DNA from: Bacteroidales bacterium
GTDB lineage: Bacteria; Bacteroidota; Bacteroidia; Bacteroidales; JAGOPY01
Length of the DNA stretch: 9,307 nucleotides
Direction: 5' to 3'
Assembly (NCBI GenBank): GCA_030638325.1
Contig: DAOWEV010000184.1
Span: 1-9,307, forward strand
Below the pieces are notes generated by a model. It was given only the letters and a program-made list of their open reading frames with translations. It had not been told where the DNA came from and ran no database searches. Below, one piece after another: positions 1-5,944 of this stretch. Both the position numbers and the translations under genes were made by a program. Positions within the stretch are counted from its first letter, which is position 1, and each line of letters starts with the position of its first letter.

Positions 1-553
1 CCGTAGAAAATACCGACTCCGTTATCACGAACGCCTGACGGTATTTTCCTGCCTTTTTCAGGATCTTTTCAAGGTAGTCCATATCATTATGCAGAAAAGG
101 CCTTATCTTACAACCCGAACCTCTTATCCCTTCTATCAATGATGAATGGATACACCGATCGATGATGGCAATATCTTCCCTGCCCACCAGGACATTAAAC
201 AAACCATTGTTTGCCTGGTAACACGAAGGGTAAAGGATGCTGCTTTCGAGTCCCAGAAAACCCGTTAGTTTTTCCCTGACCCTGTGATACAGTTTCGAGT
301 AACCGGAAGCCACCGGGGTGGCACACAACGACATCCCGAATTCCTGAATGGCGTTTTGGCCTGCTTCTTTAACACGGGGATCATTGGCCAGCCCGAGGTA
401 ATTATTCGACGCCAGGTCGATGAATTTTTTCCCGTCAATAATTACCGGATCATCCAGCCCGGATTCCAGTATTGGATAATAGGGATTAAACCCTGCATTT
501 TCAACCACTTCATAATCGAGTTGGAAACGGTCGTAAAAGTCTTGATATTTCAT
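1..553 (-). CDS. alpha-oxoamine synthase family PLP enzyme (BioF/KBL/serine palmitoyltransferase-like), N-terminal part
   Basis: Reading down from the ATG at 553 gives 184 codons that stay open to the window edge, about half of the usual ~400 residues; the catalytic lysine lies outside. Family members are PLP-dependent fold-type I enzymes that condense an acyl thioester with an amino acid, with decarboxylation, to an alpha-aminoketone. Visible marks are NNYLGLA (residues 50-56), CYQAN (111-115, the usual 'sGyxAN' site), IHSS (135-138, with His136 where the family stacks a His on PLP), FLHND (153-157) and ESVFST (179-184). The usual glycine-rich GSR segment is replaced by CATPVASGY (77-85), which sets it apart from textbook BioF, KBL and SPT. 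The gene begins 3 nt after the ACP stop codon, so the two are probably translationally coupled and the acyl donor is probably acyl-ACP (inference). Substrates cannot be told from sequence; a sphingoid- or sulfonolipid-type reaction is possible but not shown. Confidence 0.9.
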   Translation of the reverse strand, partial: MKYQDFYDRFQLDYEVVENAGFNPYYPILESGLDDPVIIDGKKFIDLASNNYLGLANDPRVKEAGQNAIQEFGMSLCATPVASGYSKLYHRVREKLTGFLGLESSILYPSCYQANNGLFNVLVGREDIAIIDRCIHSSLIEGIRGSGCKIRPFLHNDMDYLEKILKKAGKYRQAFVITESVFST

Positions 554-556
554 GGT

Positions 557-799
557 TCAGAATTGTTGTACCGGAAGCATTTCTTCCAACCTGGATACAA
601 TGTCTGAAACCGTTTTCAGGCCTTCCAGGTCCGCATCTGCGATCTCAATCCCATACTCATCTTCCAGTGAGTTAATTGTCATTAATATCCCAAATGAATC
701 TATGCAAAGATCATTTTTAAGGTGATCCTCCATTTTGATCTCACCTTCCCAATCAATATTCTCCCTGAGGACATTGATTACTTTTTCTTTTGTTTTCAT
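557..799 (-). CDS. acyl carrier protein
   Basis: This 80-residue acidic protein has the length and helix pattern of a free-standing type II acyl carrier protein. The 4'-phosphopantetheine site is DLCIDSFG (residues 30-37), with Ser35 as the attachment residue; the common DSL is DSF here. The ATG at 799 is chosen. A GTG at 820 would add seven residues but would overlap the end of the preceding gene, and the ACP fold starts naturally at MKTKEKVINVL. The start lies 5 nt after the OYE-family gene and the stop lies 3 nt before the alpha-oxoamine synthase gene, so it is embedded in the operon. It is therefore probably a dedicated carrier that hands a chain to the synthase, rather than the fatty-acid AcpP, which normally sits beside housekeeping fab genes. 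No phosphopantetheinyl transferase is seen in the window. Confidence 0.93.
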   Translation of the reverse strand: MKTKEKVINVLRENIDWEGEIKMEDHLKNDLCIDSFGILMTINSLEDEYGIEIADADLEGLKTVSDIVSRLEEMLPVQQF

Positions 800-804
800 G
801 GTAC

Positions 805-2001
805 TCAGTTTTTGTAACACATAGTCCTGTTGTTTGTATCACACATAATTGCACAATAATTACAATTCATGCATTTGGATTTATGGTTTCTATCATGCAT
901 TAGTTTAACCAGGAAATCAGGTTCTGCAATAAATGGCCTGCATAAACTAACAAAATCAATACGTTTATCTTTAATGGCATATTCAATCTCATGATAAGTC
1001 CGGAATCCCCCCACAGAAATAATTGGAATGCTTGTGTATTTTTTTGCAATAGAGGCATAATCCAGGTTATACATCGGGCTGTACGGTTTTAATTTAACCT
1101 TAAAAAAGTTGAGTGCTATAGTTTTTTTAAAAACCCTGGAATAAAATGGACCCGAATTAAAGATTGGGTTCCTGGATAATATCAAATCAACCGGCAGGTC
1201 ACCCCTGAAGATATTCAGGGCGAAATCCATGGTACCGTAGCTTATCTCGATAGCGTCTAATTTTTTAGTATTTAGAAATTGAACGAGGTTTATGAATTGT
1301 TGCTCATCAAATTTCCTGTAATAATCATCACTGCCGCTGATTTTTATCAATACCGGAAACTGATCGCCACATTTAGCCCTTATATTATCTACAACGAGGT
1401 CAAGAAACCTTGTATTGATTTTACTTGTCTTATCTATTTTAAATTCATCTTGCCTGTTATTAACTGAAGGCAGTAAAAACTGATGTATCAGGTAACCATG
1501 CGCAGCATGAAGCTGAATTCCATCGAAGCCTGATTCTTTTGCATAACGGGCTGAATTACCGAATTCTTCAATGATCTGATGCACCTCATTGGTTGTTAAT
1601 ACACGTGGTTTCTCATTGAAGTAAATGGATTTTTTTGCTGAGCAACCAACAACTTCCTTACCGGTAACCGATTTTTTGGTTTGCCTGCCGGTATGTGCAA
1701 TCTGCATGAATATCCTGCTATGATATTTATGCACAATATCTGTAAGCTTTTGATAATACGGTATTTTGCTGTCATTATCGATGCCTGCCTGTCCGGGTTG
1801 CATGGCTTTTCCCTCATCTGATATGTAGGCAAACCCTGTAATTATACCTCCGATTTCATTCCTGGCAAGCTTTTCATACATCTCATAGTATTGAGTAGTT
1901 GGAAAACCCAGATCGTCGCACATTCCCTCATAGGTTGCAGACCTGAATATCCGGTTCTTCAATTCAATTGATCCAATTCCGGTTGTTTCAAAAACTTCCA
2001 T
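805..2001 (-). CDS. OYE-family NADH:flavin oxidoreductase with C-terminal Fe-S cysteine motif
   Basis: The 398-residue protein is an FMN TIM barrel of the old yellow enzyme / 2,4-dienoyl-CoA reductase group. It shows the N-terminal 'IELKNRIFRSAT' segment (12-23), MQIAHTGRQ (99-107), HAAHGYLIHQFLLP (165-178) with the His165/His168 region at the active site, a conserved NNRQDEF loop (181-187), and the phosphate-binding end ISVGGFRT (328-335). The C-terminus carries Cys377-x2-Cys380-x2-Cys383-x11-Cys395, which matches the [4Fe-4S] ligand spacing of dienoyl-CoA reductases and suggests electron entry through the cluster. The protein ends directly after this motif, so the ~270-residue FAD/NAD(P) domain of FadH-type enzymes is missing and a separate electron donor is needed. 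The likely reaction is reduction of an activated C=C bond; the substrate may be ACP-bound or a small intermediate (inference). The gene follows a 100-bp spacer after the UbiA gene and sits 5 nt before the ACP gene. Confidence 0.9.
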   Translation of the reverse strand: MEVFETTGIGSIELKNRIFRSATYEGMCDDLGFPTTQYYEMYEKLARNEIGGIITGFAYISDEGKAMQPGQAGIDNDSKIPYYQKLTDIVHKYHSRIFMQIAHTGRQTKKSVTGKEVVGCSAKKSIYFNEKPRVLTTNEVHQIIEEFGNSARYAKESGFDGIQLHAAHGYLIHQFLLPSVNNRQDEFKIDKTSKINTRFLDLVVDNIRAKCGDQFPVLIKISGSDDYYRKFDEQQFINLVQFLNTKKLDAIEISYGTMDFALNIFRGDLPVDLILSRNPIFNSGPFYSRVFKKTIALNFFKVKLKPYSPMYNLDYASIAKKYTSIPIISVGGFRTYHEIEYAIKDKRIDFVSLCRPFIAEPDFLVKLMHDRNHKSKCMNCNYCAIMCDTNNRTMCYKN

Positions 2002-2052
2002 CTTTTATACTATTTCAGGATAAGACCACATCTCTCAACTCTAAACTCTTAA

Positions 2053-2085
2053 ATCGTTAATCGTTAATCGTTAATCAATTTGATT
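2053..2085. repeat. 7-bp tandem repeat and adjoining small palindrome
   Basis: The unit ATCGTTA occurs three times head to tail (2053-2059, 2060-2066, 2067-2073). It runs straight into the perfect odd palindrome AATCAATTTGATT (2073-2085). The repeat fills the 100-bp spacer between the UbiA and OYE-family genes. I see no convincing promoter match and no U-tract terminator here. It could be a slippage-prone simple repeat, a weak hairpin or a protein-binding site; the sequence does not decide between these. Confidence 0.75.
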
Positions 2086-2101
2086 GTATCCTTGTGTTGC
2101 G

Positions 2102-3145
2102 TTAAGCCTTTACATTCGTATTCAGGTTAAATAAAAATCCAACAAAAACATAGGATATCAGAAAAAGTATCAATCCCAACTGGGGATTAAACAAGGCGAT
2201 AATTGTTGCCTGACCGCAGGTACACGCCCTGAAATTGGTAACCAGTGAATAGTAAGTCATCTCACCACTGGGATTTTTATAATACAGCACACCTGTCCAT
2301 ACCTGCAGGAATATTGTCATAAAACCAAGGATGATAAAGGTTGAATTTAGTTTTATTTCGAAAGCTCCAAAACCATAATACCCCACGAGAAACATAATGG
2401 AAGGCAGAAAAGACGCTGCAATGGCAATATACTTGTTTTTCTCCAGTCCAAACTTCACTACGATGGTTCTTTTTCCTGCCAGTTTATCTCCGGTATAATC
2501 TTTGAAGTAGGTGTAATAGGTCATCAACCCGTTGATGACTGCAATAAATACAAGCGCGCTTAACCTGCTTTTGGTCATATAGAGCTCCATGGGGCCGGAG
2601 GCATAAAACCCAAATAATCCACACATGCTTATCATAATGCCGAATGTAATATTTCCCCATAACCCGTGTCCTTTGGCATATTCATAAATGACATTTAAAA
2701 GGGCCCCGGCTGCCAACGGAATGATGGCAACGGGTTCAAGGTATATCCAGGTGATAATGAGGATAAGCAGCATCAGGGATCCCGACAGGGCTAGGGCTTT
2801 ATATCTTGGCAACCGGCCTGTAACCATGGGTCTGTCAGGTGCATTGATCCGATCCTCCTTATAACCCAGAAAATCATTAATGATCTGGTTGATACCCCAC
2901 GCAAGGAACAGTATGACAAGGATCAACAACTGCTTACCCACGGGTGTTGCAACCTCAATGGTCCGGGCAATATCGGAAGTCCCCAAGGTACCCTCGGTGG
3001 TTGCTACAAATTGATAAAACGCCACCCCAACCCATCCGGCAATACCGGTGACAAATGAATAATAAAGCCGCATCGATTTTATGTAGGCTTTAAGAAAGCC
3101 AAAGGCCGAAACATGCTGGCTGTTGGTAATGATTGGAGTGCTCAT
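2102..3145 (-). CDS. UbiA-family membrane prenyltransferase
   Basis: This 347-residue protein is rich in hydrophobic segments (roughly 27-46, 72-90, 117-155 as two spans, 165-183, 196-212, 238-258, 268-288 and 312-340), giving about eight or nine transmembrane helices typical of the UbiA superfamily. These enzymes move a prenyl group from a prenyl diphosphate to a small aromatic or polar acceptor in the membrane, using two Asp-rich Mg-binding loops. The first loop is NDFLGYKEDRINAPDRP (90-106). It keeps N90, D91 and D98, but Gly94 stands where the classic NDxxDxxxD motif has its middle Asp. The second loop is KDYTGDKLAGKRT (215-227), with D216 and D220 intact. The ATG overlaps the radical SAM stop by 4 nt (ATGA), so the two are translationally coupled. 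It is not obviously MenA or UbiA of quinone synthesis, because no quinone genes are nearby. The prenyl donor and acceptor are unknown. Confidence 0.92.
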   Translation of the reverse strand: MSTPIITNSQHVSAFGFLKAYIKSMRLYYSFVTGIAGWVGVAFYQFVATTEGTLGTSDIARTIEVATPVGKQLLILVILFLAWGINQIINDFLGYKEDRINAPDRPMVTGRLPRYKALALSGSLMLLILIITWIYLEPVAIIPLAAGALLNVIYEYAKGHGLWGNITFGIMISMCGLFGFYASGPMELYMTKSRLSALVFIAVINGLMTYYTYFKDYTGDKLAGKRTIVVKFGLEKNKYIAIAASFLPSIMFLVGYYGFGAFEIKLNSTFIILGFMTIFLQVWTGVLYYKNPSGEMTYYSLVTNFRACTCGQATIIALFNPQLGLILFLISYVFVGFLFNLNTNVKA

Positions 3146-4440
3146 ATTTTAACAACTTTTTCGTAAAATTCCGAAGGTTTCCCCCTTTCCCAGTTACTAT
3201 ATATTTCCTCAGACAGTTCAGGGCTCAGAGGTAAGGTTTTAAGGTCATGCTTTTTATACAGGCTGAAAATATCGCCGGAGTATTTCTCACACAACATGCA
3301 ATCGCCGGGTTCATTAAACTGTTCCCTCATCCTGTCATAGATGATCTCAATATCCTCATCTTTGATATTGCCGAATGAGATATTCAAAAACTCACAGGGC
3401 TGCACATCCCCTTTGGCATTGATATAAAACCGATCAGTTGCGCCGGCTGTGCAGCCAAACAACGATTTTCCCTCCTCCATCAACATACAGGCAATGAATG
3501 GATAGTCCTTATTCTTTTTCTCCAGGTTGAATTTATTGACCTTGTTTATAACAGTTCCTTTGTCTTCTTCTGTAAAAACATCTGTTCCTGATTCAAGCCA
3601 GCCCCCTGCAGGTTTCGGTTTTATCAATTGTAAAATGGCACCATTGTACGCTTTCGCCTGCTCCATGATCTTTTCAAAAGTGCCGTTATAAAACTCCTCT
3701 TTCATTACACATGAATTAAAAGTAACCGGAATACCAAGCTGATGACACATTGTGATACCGGACACCAGCGTATCCCATGCATTCGGACTGCCCATAAATT
3801 TGTTAAGTTTTTCGGGTTCCCCGGTATGCAATGAAAACATAATGCCCAGCAGATTTTTGTGTTTCTTTAATTCAACCAGCTTTGGATAAGTCATGCCGTC
3901 ACCGGTTGAATTGATCAATATCTCAGACCTGTCGTCGATGGCCTCACACACTTTTATTAATTTGTCAAATACAATGAATGGCTCACCTCCCTCAACATTG
4001 AAAAAGGCTACTCCCTTTTCCTGGAGTTTTTTTACCGCCCGGATGAGTACCTCAATGTTTACATCTTTTCCCTTATCATGCATCTGATAACAATGCGGAC
4101 ATTTATACCTGCAGGCAGATGTAATTGAAACCAGGCAGGTTACACAGGGCAATTTTTTATCAAATTCGTTGACTTTACGGCAAGCCTGGAAAAAAGCCCT
4201 GGTCGGGAAAGCAGGCACATACAGATTTACTTTGATGCCTCTTTTTACCTTCACATATTTGTTGTGATGCATTTTTGAAAGGAAAAATAAAAGTCGTCGC
4301 AAGAAAGGGATAAAGCGTCTAAGCCTGATCTCTCCCCGTATCATCCTTCCAAAAAAATAAAAAAATGTTATTACTATTATCTCGTAGTTTATCAGTTTTT
4401 TATGAAAACCTATGATGGTTTTAACTTCTGTATTTTTCAT
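3142..4440 (-). CDS. radical SAM protein with SPASM-like C-terminal domain
   Basis: The 432-residue protein has the radical SAM [4Fe-4S] motif CRYKCPHC (Cys110, Cys114, Cys117), followed by the SAM-binding VEGGEP (149-154). A C-terminal cysteine set (Cys330, Cys349, Cys381, Cys384, the last pair as CMLC) around 'GDVQPCEF' resembles a SPASM/twitch auxiliary cluster domain. Three more cysteines (87, 99, 102) precede the core. Residues 19-34 and 43-56 form hydrophobic and Arg-rich stretches that may tether the enzyme to the membrane, which would suit work beside UbiA. SPASM proteins mostly modify peptides, but some act on small molecules or lipids. No precursor peptide ORF is seen here, so a small-molecule or lipid substrate is more likely (inference). 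The ATG shares one base with the upstream SDR stop (TAATG), and the stop overlaps the UbiA start by 4 nt. Confidence 0.92.
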   Translation of the reverse strand: MKNTEVKTIIGFHKKLINYEIIVITFFYFFGRMIRGEIRLRRFIPFLRRLLFFLSKMHHNKYVKVKRGIKVNLYVPAFPTRAFFQACRKVNEFDKKLPCVTCLVSITSACRYKCPHCYQMHDKGKDVNIEVLIRAVKKLQEKGVAFFNVEGGEPFIVFDKLIKVCEAIDDRSEILINSTGDGMTYPKLVELKKHKNLLGIMFSLHTGEPEKLNKFMGSPNAWDTLVSGITMCHQLGIPVTFNSCVMKEEFYNGTFEKIMEQAKAYNGAILQLIKPKPAGGWLESGTDVFTEEDKGTVINKVNKFNLEKKNKDYPFIACMLMEEGKSLFGCTAGATDRFYINAKGDVQPCEFLNISFGNIKDEDIEIIYDRMREQFNEPGDCMLCEKYSGDIFSLYKKHDLKTLPLSPELSEEIYSNWERGKPSEFYEKVVKI

Positions 4441-5477
4441 TAGATCAGCTTATTAAGTTTATACCAGTTGACCGTGTTCCGGATGCCCTCCTGAAGGCTG
4501 TATTCATTTGCAAATCCGAGTTGCCTGCGGGCTTTAACTGTTGAATATTCAATATTATCATACAACATATTTACCCGGGCACGTGTGAGCAGGGGAGGTT
4601 TTCCGGATTGAAATACTGCTGCCATTAATTCCAACAGAAGTCCGAAAGGATAAATTAAATACCTCGGAATATTCGCAGGTTTTTTAACACACATTTCCTT
4701 ACAAAACATCTTATAAATATTATCCATTAAATCACGATTTGTATTACCTATGATGATCCTGTTGACCCCGGCAGGTTTTTTGAGATATGTCAGGTGATAA
4801 GCCCTTGCCAGGTCCCTGGCATAGATCACATGAAATTTATTTTTCTTACTACCCGGCATGCAGGGAACTCCATGCTTCACAACCTTCATATACTCATAAA
4901 ATCCGCTCGAAAATTCGCGCTCACCATAAACCCACACCGGTTCTAAAACTGTCAGGTTCATGCCCCTTGTTTCAGCATATTTAATGGCTTCCTGTGTTGC
5001 CAGTGATTTGGAAACCCTGTAATGATTCATCCTGGATGGGACAAGCTTGCCGAGGAAATATTTATAGTTGGGCTTATAGGGTGATTCCTCGCTTTTAACT
5101 ACCATGGAATCCTCTTCACCATAACTCGCAACAGATCCTGTAATAATTACATTGTCGATATGATTATGATGACAAGCCTTAAGGACATTCAGAGTACCTG
5201 TAACATTGGTGTTGTAAAAATCATCAAAATGGCTCCAGTCATTCACCAATCCGGCCGTATGAATAACACATTCTGCCCCTTGAAATGCTGCTTTCAGTGA
5301 TTCCGTATTGTGAATGTCAAATTCAGTAAGATGAACCGGTAAAGTTTTCAGAAAAGAAGTATCACTTGAACTTCTGATCCCGCAGAATACATTTAATCCT
5401 TTCTCGCAAAAATATTCGGCAACATGACTGCCGATTAAACCACTTCCTCCGGTTATGATGACTTTATTTTGATTCAT
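4440..5477 (-). CDS. NAD(P)-dependent epimerase/reductase (extended SDR, HpnA / dihydroflavonol-reductase-like)
   Basis: The ATG at 5477 gives a 345-residue extended short-chain dehydrogenase. It has the Rossmann glycine motif GGSGLIG (10-16), a catalytic Ser115 in IITGSVASYG, and the YxxxK pair Tyr153/Lys157 in HYRVSK. The fold order (FDIHN at 53-57, VIHTAG at 71-76, VLEPVWVYG at 177-185) fits the dihydroflavonol reductase / 3-beta-HSD / HpnA branch, which reduces or oxidises a carbonyl or hydroxyl group rather than acting on nucleotide sugars. A longer frame reaches a TTG at 5546 but is rejected: the extra residues precede the beta-strand start, and a good promoter (5495-5525) lies inside it. 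It is the first gene of the downstream block and overlaps the radical SAM start by one base. An attractive but unproven role is reduction of the aminoketone made by the alpha-oxoamine synthase, since SDRs of this type sit beside SPT and ACP genes in bacterial sphingolipid loci. Confidence 0.9.
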   Translation of the reverse strand: MNQNKVIITGGSGLIGSHVAEYFCEKGLNVFCGIRSSSDTSFLKTLPVHLTEFDIHNTESLKAAFQGAECVIHTAGLVNDWSHFDDFYNTNVTGTLNVLKACHHNHIDNVIITGSVASYGEEDSMVVKSEESPYKPNYKYFLGKLVPSRMNHYRVSKSLATQEAIKYAETRGMNLTVLEPVWVYGEREFSSGFYEYMKVVKHGVPCMPGSKKNKFHVIYARDLARAYHLTYLKKPAGVNRIIIGNTNRDLMDNIYKMFCKEMCVKKPANIPRYLIYPFGLLLELMAAVFQSGKPPLLTRARVNMLYDNIEYSTVKARRQLGFANEYSLQEGIRNTVNWYKLNKLI

Positions 5478-5494
5478 AATAAAATCGTTTAAAT

Positions 5495-5525
5495 CAAAAG
5501 TACATCCAAATGAAAGAAAAACAAA
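5495..5525 (-). promoter_or_regulatory. Bacteroidetes-type promoter for the SDR-led operon
   Basis: On the minus strand TTTG (5525-5522) is followed after 19 bp by TACTTTTG (5502-5495). This fits the Bacteroidetes -33 TTTG and -7 TAnnTTTG elements at a normal distance. The -7 box ends 17 bp before the ATG at 5477, which gives a short leader and supports that start over the TTG at 5546. The match is from sequence only, and such short motifs do occur by chance in AT-rich DNA. Confidence 0.65.
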
Positions 5526-5744
5526 ATGGCTTTTTACAAGCCTCAACTCAGAATTGGCAATATTTCTAATTTATGGGCATCAAAATTCTGCGTTTTTGCA
5601 TTTATTGCAATTTTCACTATATGCCATCGACATTAAATTGAAAAATGCAAATAATATTAACAAATATAGTAAATTTTCATACAAATAACATTACTATTTA
5701 GCTGTGACGTATATCTCATCAGTGTTAAATAAAGCACTAAAATA

Positions 5745-5900
5745 GAATATCTAAATCCGAATTTCTAAATCCTAAACAATACCAAATGACAAAAGCACAA
5801 AATTTAAAACCGTATGTTCTGCAAGAAATCCTTTGTTTTGAACATTTGATTATTTGAGTTTTGAATTTGTTTAGAATTTAGGATTTGGAGCTTAGGATTT
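5745..5900. repeat. imperfect long inverted-repeat intergenic element (MITE-like)
   Basis: Two AT-rich arms, about 5745-5811 and 5835-5900, are imperfect reverse complements around a ~23-bp centre. The outer 24 bases agree best: AAATCCGAATTTCTAAATCC at 5753-5772 against AAATCCTAAGCTCCAAATCC read from the other arm. The inner ends are TTTAAAAC and GTTCAAAAC. Each arm also contains repeats of 'ctaaatcc'/'ggattta'. No ORF lies inside. The element lies between the ketosynthase stop and the SDR promoter. Similar AT-rich inverted repeats are, as I recall, dispersed in many environmental genomes, but dispersal cannot be checked here. Transcribed, it could fold and act as a terminator or mRNA stabiliser. 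The rest of the gap (5526-5744 and 5901-5944) is AT-rich and holds no gene that I can support. Confidence 0.7.
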
Positions 5901-5944
5901 ATTTAAAGAAAACATTTGCATGATGTATAACACCTTAACAGTCT

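Noticed and set aside
284..607. Open frame on the plus strand encoding about 107 residues
   Set aside because: It is antisense to the alpha-oxoamine synthase gene, whose family motifs are clear, and its translation shows no recognisable domain.
2053..2085. CRISPR array
   Set aside because: The units are 7 bp and directly abut, with no spacers and no cas genes; the same holds for the 7257-7310 repeat.
2102..3145. Quinone (menA/ubiA) or archaeal-type DGGGP ether-lipid synthase
   Set aside because: The loop resembles DGGGP synthases in part, but no GGGP synthase, quinone or isoprenoid gene is present and the middle Asp of loop 1 is missing. Only the family is called.
5595..5612. Small hairpin TTGCA-TTTAT-TGCAA as a terminator
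   Set aside because: The five-pair AT-rich stem is too weak and has no clear following U-tract in the direction of transcription.
5661..5685. Second promoter match (TATATTTG) upstream of the SDR gene
   Set aside because: The nearest TTTG is only 13 bp away, too close for the Bacteroidetes -33/-7 spacing, and such words are frequent in this AT-rich spacer.
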